From positions 992,001-1,056,000 of the forward strand of contig LT598467.1 in assembly GCA_900074745.1 (NCBI GenBank): a stretch of DNA of 64,000 nucleotides, written 5' to 3'. A program made the translations under genes and the position numbers. Of the stretch, positions 21,780-30,779 are shown in pieces (position 1 is the stretch's first letter; the number at the start of each line of letters is the position of its first letter). A model generated the notes under the pieces. That model was not told the DNA's origin. It made no database searches and was given only the letters and a program-made list of their open reading frames with translations. Source of the stretch: Lachancea mirantina (Eukaryota > Ascomycota > Saccharomycetes > Saccharomycetales > Saccharomycetaceae).

Positions 21780-23585
21780 TTAAAAATATGGGGCATAAAC
21801 ATGATAGAGGCGATTAACCACGTTAAGCTTCGCAGTGTTTGATAGTTCTGCGCTTACTAAGTCGTCCACGTCTCTATACCATTCCGTTTGTCGACTTCTT
21901 GGCACGAGCTTCTCACCGTATGTATGTGCAGATGAAATTTCCAAGGCGAGAAGACCCGCATTGAGATCGCTATCGTGATCATCACGTACCGAGTCGCCGC
22001 AGTTCAAAAGTCGTTCGATGTTGTTCAAACTAGCGGAAAGCTTGAGTTTGAAAGTAGCCACATTGGACCAAATTCGGCCCAATTTAGCCAGTCTGTAAGT
22101 GCATGTCCAAACGCAGTATACAATTAACAAAGCAGGAGATAAAGCCACGACTCCAAAAACCAGTTGTTGAGACTGAAGCAATTTGTCAATCCCATTCAAA
22201 GCGAGAGAACCGTCCACTTTAGTCTTTTGCAACTGTATTAGTAGAGATCGGACCAGGCCGCCGGTCGCGATGTTTTTGATCGGGTGATGCAATTGAGTTT
22301 CATATATCTGCATAAACTCGGTAAGGTCGCCTTGTTCAACATTTCTGGTGAGCAGATCGACGTCTACGCTGGAATGTGAGTTGTCGACAACGGCCTGTAC
22401 GACCATGCGTGTCAAGGAGCTCAGTTCGGTGTCGAGCGAACCCTTTGACATGACGGCTATGGTAGACTCAGACTCGTCATGTCTCACCGTGCTCCAAACT
22501 TGCTGCAAAGGAACCCAAATCCAGTTTTTGACAAGACCCACGCCAAAATCGAACAGGTTTTCTTTCAGCAAGGTCGCAAGCTTGTAGCGAGATTGCCATG
22601 CGGTTATGATGAGAGTGGGACCAAAGACTAAAGAACTCAACAGTGTGGGCCAATACCTGGTGAGAAGTGAAGGGGTCTCAACGGCAGAAGCGGGGCAAAA
22701 AGCCAACGCCGCACGTACTAAGCTTGACAATGAATGATATTCGCCCTCCGGCACGTCAAGAAACTCCGCGATCAAGTTTTTCGCATCGTCAGCACTAGTT
22801 GCGTGCGGAAACGCACTCACAAGACGACCTAGTCTTGCAGTGCAAATTTCGAATTCTTCCCTTGCAGTTTGGCTCTTGGAACTGGACTCTTTACGAATTG
22901 CAGCAAACGGCAGCTCCCAAACGGACCCATTCAATGTATTAGGGCTTTTCGAGAGACCCACGAGCTGATACGTGTGAATCTTGGCCCATTTGTCCCACTG
23001 ATGAACCGTTTTAAGGGCCCATTGCGACGCATTCGCCAGTGGCCTCGCGACGCCATCACGGGAGTCCTCGATTACGGCCTGTGCGAATCTCAAAGTTTTC
23101 GCAGGCAGTACTTGGACCCCGTATAGCAGAGACCAACGCACGGAAGAGGTCACCTGCGAGTAATACTGTTGAGTATCGCGAAGTTGTGGCAATTGTCGTA
23201 TGCAGGTGCTCACAACGCTGTAGTAAAGACAGATAGTCACATAGCGGGTGATGGCGTCGTGGACCAGTGGGACCAGATCTTGTTGTGACGCGACCGATGG
23301 TGACGAAGCCCCGTTCGCGGAGGTCGCCCGCTCTAGCCGTTGTACCGCGGCGAGCAGCGCACGCACGTTGACCGTTGTAGATGGCCTTTTCTGGCGGAGC
23401 CCGGATTTCAATTTGTCGACTTCCTGTTTCACGTCGAGCAAACAATCCTGGATCGCCTGGAGTGTTTCGTAGTTGCTAGGCCCGGGCCCACGGGTTGCAG
23501 GCAAGAGCGAGACTTTCTGGAGCCCCAGCTCCAGATCGCGGTCGATGTGCGCGATGGCCGCCAGTGCAAAGCTGTCCGTAATCAT
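21780..23585 (-). CDS. NCA2: Mitochondrial membrane protein Nca2
   Basis: In S. cerevisiae Nca2 acts with Nca3 to regulate expression of the mitochondrial ATP synthase subunits 6 and 8. The start is the ATG at 23585 (MITDSFALAAIAH); the codon at 23591 is TTG. The 601-residue product (S. cerevisiae 616) shows the family region TRYWPTLLSSLVFGPTLIITAW around residues 315-340, and a second hydrophobic segment near residue 485 (VALSPALLIVYCVW), consistent with two membrane spans of an inner or outer mitochondrial membrane protein. The Q-rich 5' third of the gene becomes GC-rich towards its start, merging into the GC island that holds the TPO gene. Position between PIN3/LSB1 and TPO2/3 matches YPR155C. 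Confidence 0.9.
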   Translation of the reverse strand: MITDSFALAAIAHIDRDLELGLQKVSLLPATRGPGPSNYETLQAIQDCLLDVKQEVDKLKSGLRQKRPSTTVNVRALLAAVQRLERATSANGASSPSVASQQDLVPLVHDAITRYVTICLYYSVVSTCIRQLPQLRDTQQYYSQVTSSVRWSLLYGVQVLPAKTLRFAQAVIEDSRDGVARPLANASQWALKTVHQWDKWAKIHTYQLVGLSKSPNTLNGSVWELPFAAIRKESSSKSQTAREEFEICTARLGRLVSAFPHATSADDAKNLIAEFLDVPEGEYHSLSSLVRAALAFCPASAVETPSLLTRYWPTLLSSLVFGPTLIITAWQSRYKLATLLKENLFDFGVGLVKNWIWVPLQQVWSTVRHDESESTIAVMSKGSLDTELSSLTRMVVQAVVDNSHSSVDVDLLTRNVEQGDLTEFMQIYETQLHHPIKNIATGGLVRSLLIQLQKTKVDGSLALNGIDKLLQSQQLVFGVVALSPALLIVYCVWTCTYRLAKLGRIWSNVATFKLKLSASLNNIERLLNCGDSVRDDHDSDLNAGLLALEISSAHTYGEKLVPRSRQTEWYRDVDDLVSAELSNTAKLNVVNRLYHVYAPYF

Positions 23586-23810
23586 GGGCAAAGAATGGGA
23601 GTTGTCGACGCGACGGGCCAGGGCCTGCGTTACTCATTTGCTACCTGTATTAGAAAAGTAGAATTCGGAGGGAGACGGTTCGTGTAGCGTGACATGCATC
23701 GAACACCTCACAGGCACTCGTAGGCACGCCAGGCACCCTCTCCGCTGGTTCGAAATCTAAGCAGTAATATCGACTACGTAGTGATTACAGAAACGCGGCC
23801 GCTCGCGCGC

Positions 23811-25718
23811 TCATTCCATGCCGTCGAACGCGTAGTTCTTCTTCGACATCCGTCCGCGCAGCGCCTTGCCGTAGTAGTAGAATGCAAACGGGATCGCGAT
23901 CATCGCCGTCGAGATGAACGCCAGCAGCCAACTGGCCCAGTGCAGCCCGAGCCGGTGGTACATCTGGCTGGTGAACAGCGGGAACGCCGCGCCGCCCGCG
24001 GACCGCAGAAACACCTTGGTCGCCAGCGCGCTCGACGCGAACATCGCGTAGCAGTCGATGATGTAGTTGTTTAGCGAGTAGTAGATCAGCACCATGCCGT
24101 ATCCGAACGCAAGCCCGGACGACGCGGGGCCGACCCAGATCACGTGCTTCTCCGCGGTCGCGCCGAGGATCCATAGCGCGATCGCCGCGAACGGCGCGCC
24201 AATCATCGCCCCGAGCAACCGGTCCTCGGGTGTCGGGTTCCGGCGGTGCGTGATCTGTAGATATTTGCTTTCGCAGTATGACGTAGTGGCCAGCGCCAGC
24301 GACGCGCCAATCAGGATCGGGATGAACATCAGCCCGATGAGGTTATCCTTGTAGCCGTAGAGTTCGCCGAAGATCACCGGGTATGCGAAGAAGAACGCGT
24401 ACAGCAGCGAGTAGATGAGACACACGTAGAAGCACATGAGGTCTAGCACCGGTTCTGTGATGGCGAAGTAGAGCGGTCTCAACAGAGTCGTCCGTAGCAT
24501 TTCGCCGAACGAGAGGCCCTGCGCCTCTTGTTCGGTCATGATTTTGGGGTTGCCGGTCTCGCGTCTCAGACGCGCCGCGCGCCGTTTCAGGATCACGGGT
24601 GCGAACGTTTCTGGGATGAACGCCACAATGAGCCACATGGCGCCTGCAAACGCCATGTTGACCCAGAAGATGAGGTCCATTCGGCCGGTGGACACGGAGA
24701 TGAAGCCGTTGACCAAGGGCCCGAAGACGGGCCCGCAGTACGGCGCGTACGCGAAGAACGCGATGGCGCGTCCGCGGGTTTCTGGCGGGAACATGTCTGC
24801 GATGGAGCCGCCGACGAGACAAAGCCCGGACGACGACCAGACACCACATAGAAACCGGCACGCGAGCAGGCACCCGATGTTGGGCGCGATGGCGCAAGGG
24901 ATGTTGAAGATGACGTAAAGCCCGAGCGACACGAAATACGCGACGCGGCGACCGTACAGGTCCGACACGGGCGACCACAGCAGGGGCCCGAGCGAGAACC
25001 CGATCACCATGAGCGAGCAGGTCAGGATCGCGACTTCCTGGCTCACGTGATACTTCTTTTCGACAGTCCCGAGCCCGCCGGTGATGCACGCGGACCCGTA
25101 CGCGACCGAGATGACCAGGATCGAGAGCACGATCGTGTACAGCCACCGGAGCCACAGGGGCCAGTTGTGTGGGTTTTGCGGGTCGCCGGTCACGAAAGTG
25201 ACGAACTCGATGTCTGGGTCGAGGTCCGCGGCGCCCTTCTCAGACGCCGCCGCGGCCGAGGCCGCGGCTGCGGCCTCGTCTTCGGCGTCGGCGTCCTTCT
25301 CGCCGCGCAGCGACGACGTCACAGACTCGTTGCGGTCCAGCTGGCGCGTCCGCGAGCGCGAGATCGCGGTCGCGGTACGGCCCAGACTGTGCAGCGTCGC
25401 GACAGGCACGAGCCCTGTGGGCGTTTCTAGCGTGTACTCCTCGGGGAAGATGGCGCCCTGCGACGCGGCCGGTGCGTTCACGTCTGGGAGCGGCGCCTGC
25501 TGCGACATGCCGATGTCCTGCAGCGACTTCACTGTCTCGGTAGGCACCAGGCGCAGCCGCTGCGCGGAGTCGGCGCCGGAGGAGCCGCCGCTGGCGCGGC
25601 GGTTGCCGGTGCCCGCAGCGCCGGAGCCGGACTCGGAGGGCGGCACGTACGTCTGGGGCACCTGTGTGTACGACTCCTCGGAGTTATACGAGTTGATGGA
25701 CTCCTGTTCTTCGTCCAT
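23811..25718 (-). CDS. TPO2: DHA1 polyamine/weak-acid exporter (TPO2/TPO3)
   Basis: Major-facilitator drug:H+ antiporter of the plasma membrane, single homologue of TPO2 and TPO3, which export polyamines and contribute to acetic-acid resistance. The 635-residue product has a long cytosolic Ser/Thr/Ala-rich N-terminus (about 190 residues), then twelve predicted spans beginning at NWPLWLRWLYTIVLSIL. Motif A reads WSPVSDLYGRR, the DHA1 motif C region is CGVWSSSGLCLVGGSIAD, and the tail is short and basic. Codon use is strikingly GC-rich at third positions, unlike the flanking genes, and produces long spurious antisense frames. Order and orientation match YGR138C/YPR156C. Which paralogue it resembles more cannot be told here. 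Confidence 0.93.
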   Translation of the reverse strand: MDEEQESINSYNSEESYTQVPQTYVPPSESGSGAAGTGNRRASGGSSGADSAQRLRLVPTETVKSLQDIGMSQQAPLPDVNAPAASQGAIFPEEYTLETPTGLVPVATLHSLGRTATAISRSRTRQLDRNESVTSSLRGEKDADAEDEAAAAASAAAASEKGAADLDPDIEFVTFVTGDPQNPHNWPLWLRWLYTIVLSILVISVAYGSACITGGLGTVEKKYHVSQEVAILTCSLMVIGFSLGPLLWSPVSDLYGRRVAYFVSLGLYVIFNIPCAIAPNIGCLLACRFLCGVWSSSGLCLVGGSIADMFPPETRGRAIAFFAYAPYCGPVFGPLVNGFISVSTGRMDLIFWVNMAFAGAMWLIVAFIPETFAPVILKRRAARLRRETGNPKIMTEQEAQGLSFGEMLRTTLLRPLYFAITEPVLDLMCFYVCLIYSLLYAFFFAYPVIFGELYGYKDNLIGLMFIPILIGASLALATTSYCESKYLQITHRRNPTPEDRLLGAMIGAPFAAIALWILGATAEKHVIWVGPASSGLAFGYGMVLIYYSLNNYIIDCYAMFASSALATKVFLRSAGGAAFPLFTSQMYHRLGLHWASWLLAFISTAMIAIPFAFYYYGKALRGRMSKKNYAFDGME

Positions 25719-26547
25719 GGGGTGGTGGTCAACGATGGGATTATATTATTAGGGAGGGTCTCAGGCGGTGGTGTGTGGGTTTGGTTCCGGAGCTAGCGAC
25801 ACAATGACCAAGAGTAGACGGGGGATCCAGGTATTAGCGATTAAGGGTTGTATCCGTTGTAGGTATCCGATTATGTCCTCTGGAGGTGTCCTCTGGGAGT
25901 CCTGTGTGGTTCAGGGTTGCCCGGGGTCTGGCAGTTGCACTACGGGGGGCCTATATATATCTTGCACGCAGCGTGCACGCTGCGTGCGCAAGCCGCGTCG
26001 TGATGGCCAACGGCATGCGTCGGCGTGTGTTTTTTTTTCCTCTTCCCGCTGCCACCCTTTATCCCTCGCCTTGAAGTAGGCGCGGGTCCCTGTCCCAGAA
26101 ACGGGCGCGGGCCGCTGTCGTTCCAGGCCGGGGCCCGGTACGGCGGCGTCTGGGCGTGGTGCGCGGTTTTCTGGGCAGGCCCAATGGACCCCTACGGGAG
26201 CGGTGTTTGTTTTGGGTAATTCACGCGGGACTCGGCGGGCGCAGGGTGTGGTGTACGGGTGCGGGAAAAAAAGCAGCGCGGTAGAAGCAGCGGCACTGCG
26301 GGAAGCTGGAAGCGCGTACGAGAAAAAGAAAAAGCGGCAGCGAGGGCCGGGTAACAGCGGGGAGGGGCCCTTCTTTTTGTGGCTGTCTCTGCGGCGTTCG
26401 TGGGGTGTGATGTGTAGCCGCCTAGAAGGGGTGTGGGTGGGAAATACCGTCGACGCAATGACCCTGGCGGCGGTCTGAGTTTAAACATTTAAATAAGCGT
26501 AGAATTAAAGACGAAGAGTAGCAGAGGTAGGCTGTTCCCGTGGCAGG
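25719..26547. other. Divergent TPO-methyltransferase promoter, GC-rich
   Basis: 829 bp of GC-rich sequence with a TATATATAT run (25951-25960), a perfect palindrome, a T/pyrimidine tract near 26030, and G-rich clusters. The last 80 bp before the methyltransferase return to AT-rich sequence (TTTAAACATTTAAATAAG). No gene is supported; open frames here are products of high GC. Confidence 0.5.
25964..25987. repeat. Perfect 24-bp palindrome in TPO promoter
   Basis: Two 12-base arms, GCACGCAGCGTG and its exact reverse complement, with no spacer, flanked by CTT and GCAAG that extend the symmetry imperfectly. It sits next to the TATA-like run, about 245-270 bp upstream of the TPO start. It could be a binding site for a dimeric regulator or a small cruciform. 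Confidence 0.8.
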
Positions 26548-27411
26548 ATGACAGAAAGAGGGATCCGTGGCCAAGAGGGCGAGAATGCGGATTCGTGGGG
26601 CAACTACGCCAAAGATTATCACAACTTTATCGAGAGGGGTCCTCCTAAGGTCTCGGCAGAACAAATTCTGAAAAGCTTGGATTTGGTGGTGCCTTTTGAA
26701 AATGCGAGCTGTATCCTTGACAACGGGTGTGGTACAGGAATAGGTACGAGCCGTCTTATCGACTTGTATTCGGAACGCTTGCCGAGCGATGTTCGAATTG
26801 TTGCAGCTGATCTGAGCCCGGGCATGGTCGAAAAAGTGCAGCAGTCTGTGCGGGACTCGCCGAGTGGGAGTCTCTGGAAAAATGTGGAAACTTCTGTTTG
26901 TGATATTGAAGACATGTCCATGTTTCCAGATGGCACGTTCACCCACATAATTGCCTCGCTTGTCATGTTTTTCGCTTCGTCACCCGAGAAGGCCTTCTCG
27001 GAGGCTTTTCGCATTCTCGCTCCGGGCGGAGCCTTTGCGATGACCTGTTTCACGAAAAACGATTACATGGAGCTCGTGTCGGTTGTTCAGGATGCCGTAG
27101 GCGGCGGAGCCACAATGCCCTTCATGAACAAAAACTGGGCCTCCGAATCGTGGCTGCTCGACCAACTTGCTCATGCTAAATTTAAGAATGCTGTTGCCAA
27201 AGCAACGGACGTCGAGGTTGAAGTAGAAGATGTCCATTCTTTCCGTCAACTTTTTTTCAACAACCCGTTGATGGTGGAAATTTTGAAGCATGTTTCCGCT
27301 GAAGGCCGGGAACGTGCGACCCAAAAATTCGACTCTTGTTTGCTAAAGAAGGCTTCGGCCGGAAGCATCAAAATTTTCTGGACGCTATTAACTTTAAGTG
27401 CTGCGAAATGA
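26548..27411 (+). CDS. Class I SAM-dependent methyltransferase, unknown substrate
   Basis: Seven-strand Rossmann methyltransferase of the Methyltransf_11/25 type. The 287-residue product shows motif I as LDNGCGTGIGT (D58, G60, G62, G64), the acidic residue after strand 2 at D88 (AADLSPGMV), motif post-II DIEDMSMFPDGTF and motif III region FRILAPGGAFAMTCF. There is no signal peptide or membrane segment, so it is probably cytosolic. I do not recognise an S. cerevisiae orthologue at this locus; it lies between the TPO2/3 and CBF2 homologues, which in S. cerevisiae are separated only by a dubious frame. Codon use is intermediate, not as GC-rich as the TPO gene. It resembles small-molecule methyltransferases of filamentous fungi in general form. 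Function is not assigned. Confidence 0.85.
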   Translation: MTERGIRGQEGENADSWGNYAKDYHNFIERGPPKVSAEQILKSLDLVVPFENASCILDNGCGTGIGTSRLIDLYSERLPSDVRIVAADLSPGMVEKVQQSVRDSPSGSLWKNVETSVCDIEDMSMFPDGTFTHIIASLVMFFASSPEKAFSEAFRILAPGGAFAMTCFTKNDYMELVSVVQDAVGGGATMPFMNKNWASESWLLDQLAHAKFKNAVAKATDVEVEVEDVHSFRQLFFNNPLMVEILKHVSAEGRERATQKFDSCLLKKASAGSIKIFWTLLTLSAAK

Positions 27412-30400
27412 GTTTGCGTAGCTAAGGCTACGATGCCCTTTTTAAACGTGTTATTATTTCAATTTCGCATAACTTGTCACCAAGCCAGCTGCGAGACTAG
27501 AACACCCTCAATGCCGTGATAAGCGCCTCACGCGGAGGGTATATTCTGAAAAGCAAGTTGCAGCAGGTAATCTTAACGCGCCAATGGATCAATTTTATGG
27601 TCAGGACTTCTATGTTGGCCCACGACTAACTTTGTAAACAACTTATACTATTATCAAACAGGTAGATTCAAGAGGGTTTGCTTACGGCTTACCATCAGGG
27701 TAAAGAGCTTCCCATTTACGATCGGAAGTGATAGGAGGAATTTTTGTTCGAAGATCAAAACTTGACCCTCTTGAAATAGACGGACACTTTGGCGGAGGTC
27801 TTGTCGACCAATTATCTTGTTCGCGTCGGCTTTAGATGAACACTTAAAACTGCTGTCCTTCCTCAAATAATCACAATCGTGGCATATGCTTACGTCGGGG
27901 AATCACAGACATGGGAACTATGAGATGGAGATTCAGTGGAGGAAATCGTACAGTTGCATTATTGTTACTTCCCACATCAGTTGGTATCGTGTGCTCATGC
28001 ATGATAATGAAGCAAGCGACGCTTGGACTCGGCGTTCGAAAGAGACACACTAAGAGGCCTTGAAAGCCCAAATGGTTCCAGTAAAGGCCTACAGATATTG
28101 AAGCCATTGAAAGAGTCTGCTAAGAGTGTACTAGATGCCCCAAGACAATGATTCTTTACAATTTACCCACCAGAGCTAAAAGGCGATGGGAACACGAGAA
28201 TTGGATGAGAGGAGACGACATTAATGTTGCATGAGTGATCCTAATGCCTAGTCGGATTCGAAAAGCCCCTCATACTTTAGAGCGGAAAGCAAATGTCGTT
28301 GATCCAGAACATTTTGCCGCTCTCGAGGTCTCCAACTGGACCAGCAGACCTTTACTAATCACCGCAGAGGACATTGACGGGAGAGTGCTCGCTGCGTGAA
28401 TTCTTAACAATAAGAAACCAAGTCAAAGTGAGTGCGGTAAGGGCCCCTGGGTTCGGTGACAATCGTGCGATCTCGCTCGGGATAGTGCCATTTTGCCAGG
28501 AGGTACCGTTTTCACTGACGAATTGGTTTTGAAACCTGGAAACTGTTTTTGGTAGCATTTGGGATCTGTGACATGGCCACCATCGCCAAAAAGACAGCGA
28601 TAATGGTATCAAGAAGAACACCCAAGCCTGAATCGAGCAAATTGAGAACTCGATCGATCTGCGAGAAAGATCGTTGAGAACACCGGCGAGGGTGGATCCG
28701 TCATTGTCGGTAAGACCGTTGACGATTTTGGTGGTAAATTCACCAAGGGCTACAATGCGGTTGAGAACGAGTACACAGATATGTTGGCGGGAATCATCGA
28801 TCTTTTCGAAGTGGTTAGATCCTGAATGGATTCTAATTTGAAAGCTAGGTTCACATTGTTTTCAAATTGATCGTTCTAATGTTGTGCTTATAAAAGTTGA
28901 GATCGTGATGTGCGAGTGACCGTTTATGTACGAAAACGTTCTATACGCACATCTAATAAAAGACTACAATAACAGATTCGCTGGCGTCGAAGGGCAAGAG
29001 GTTCCCGAGTTGCTCCGTTGAGGTTTGCCATCGTCGGTGTGCGGTTCTCGTACAGATTGGAAACCTTTTGCTCAATCCTCTTACTGTCATTGCGGTCACG
29101 TGATAATGCACCATAGCACTTCCTCGCCCTCTCCTTCAAGGGACGGCGTGTTAGGCGTCAACACTTCCAACCTTTTCAACAGCATTTCGTGAACTGAATG
29201 ACTCCAACCTTCAAGCTTGGTATAGACATATAATAGAACTTGATCAAAATTTGAGTTTCACCGGCGAAACGTTTTCTTCCAAGAAAAGAACATGAGAGAA
29301 AGCTGTTGAACCCCGTGCTATTCAAAAATATTGGCTGGAATAACATCGACACATTTTATTTCGATGGTTGCAGCCTATCTTGCAAATTTTCCACCTTGCC
29401 GTTTGCCATTTACCATATTTAAATACGAAAATTAAGCATTTCATCAACCAAGAGTACCACAGGTTCATTCAAGACCAAAATTCAGAATACCCTTTTGAAG
29501 TCATGAACCTATCGCGCTCTATTTGTCGGGCATGCTTCTTTGAATTACAAATTTGTTTGAAGGTAGCTACCAGTTGGATTTTTGTCAACAGTTTGCAAAT
29601 GGTTTAATGGAAACGCCATGCTCTGACGTTAAAATTGAAAAAAAAAGAAGGCATCATTAAGTTCTGGCCTACGTAGTCTATATGCTATTATGATAGCGTT
29701 TATGAGTTGGTTTGCAGGCGATACTTTTTTATCCTTTGCCTTTCAGGCCTGATAAGCACTACCATCCGATTTTCAGCATAAGTATTGCGCTCCCATTTGA
29801 ATATTCAATAGCTACAACCGTCTGGTACTGGTGGAATTGCGAAAAGCGGGTTTCTGAGCTTGATTTTCGTGAACCCGATTCGTGAAAAGTCTAAACTGGA
29901 CCGATCATGGGATCCAAAGACGCCCCAACCTTTCATACCATATATTGATGCTGGAAAGAGACTGAGAGATGTGATATTGTCGAAATGCGTTGTGGGAGAT
30001 AAGGGGGGTCACGTGATCATGGTGACAGAATAAGATAAAACTCCTGATCGATTCGAACCCGTATCTACAGGAAGGTTTCGAGCCGCAGGAGATATCAATG
30101 ATGAGCAATGGAATCACCGGCTTATTTCAAAACATGTTGAAAAACAAGAAGAAGATGTTAACCTATTATCATTAAAAAATAATTATCAATTGAACATATA
30201 TCACGGAGATTGTATAAAGGAAAAAGATAGGATCAAAGCTAGGATGGTCACGGTATCAAGGTAACCACAGAGAGACACAAATACTCGATTTCTAACTTAC
30301 ATGCTATCAAGATCAACTGTCGACGAATAACTGAACAATTCCAAGTTCATTGACCCCAGAAACTGCTCACCTCGCTAGTTGAGTAATAAAAGCATATTGT

Positions 30401-30779
30401 AAAAGCATACAATGTATGAAAAATATAAAAAGGGCAATTACATAATCAAATATATATTCAAATTTCGTGAATAGCTATTTAATTGATTTGCCACGGCCTG
30501 CACTGGAGATGAATTCGGGGACTCACGATTGCAAGTAACACACTAACAAATCACACGAGAGAAACACATAAATATTCTTATTCTTCATAAATTACGTGGT
30601 TGATGGAACGCAGTTGTACGTCGCCGGGTTCGGGCGGGGTCCGTGGTTCGTCTCGAATGATAATCACATGTGGCATCCTGTCATCTCTCACGAGGCCTTC
30701 GTCAACGCGTCTTACGTTTCGCGTCTCTCGATGGAACCGCCATCTCTCATCACCACCACATTACCCCAGCGTACGTCCC
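27412..30779. other. Gene-poor region between methyltransferase and CBF2
   Basis: About 3.4 kb without an intact gene, unusually long for this compact genome. It holds the HSP60 pseudogene, short minus-strand open frames at 27654-27866, 27871-28107 and 28924-29139 that I cannot identify (possibly further relics), a B-box-like motif near 30050, an E-box GTCACGTG at about 30007, and an AT-rich stretch at 30140-30600 upstream of CBF2. No tRNA could be folded convincingly and no centromere-like CDEI-CDEII-CDEIII arrangement was found. Confidence 0.6.
28100..28825 (+). pseudogene. HSP60: Decayed HSP60 (mitochondrial chaperonin) copy
   Basis: Segments in different frames match successive parts of the Hsp60 chaperonin in the right order and orientation: AIERVC (compare AMEKVG) at 28103; EKPLIL then SLIQNILPL at 28260-28310; RPLLITAEDIDG at 28346; GGTVFTDELVLKP near 28500; IEQIENSID ending near 28659; and ARKIVENTGEGGSVIVGK through EYTDMLAGIIDLFEVVRS at 28661-28825. 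There are several in-frame stops and at least three frame changes. About 95-100 codons are missing between the last two segments, and the N-terminal third and the C-terminal Gly/Met tail are absent or unrecognisable. It cannot be functional as a chaperonin. A working HSP60 must exist elsewhere because the gene is essential in yeasts. Confidence 0.85.

Noticed and set aside
23785-24174. Arg-rich 129-codon frame overlapping the TPO2/3 3' end
   Set aside because: Same explanation: GC-driven lack of stop codons in the alternative frame of a real gene.
24343-25155. Minus-strand 270-codon open frame inside the TPO2/3 gene
   Set aside because: It overlaps the exporter on the same strand in another frame, is Arg/His/Pro-rich and results from the high GC content; it has no recognisable domain.
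28924-29139. 71-codon minus-strand frame, possible conserved gene fragment
   Set aside because: Reads plausibly but I cannot assign it to a family, and the upstream continuation is in another frame; kept only as part of the gene-poor region.
30007-30016. GTCACGTG considered as CDEI of a centromere
   Set aside because: No 80-160-bp very AT-rich CDEII directly next to it and no CCGAA-containing CDEIII motif at the right distance.
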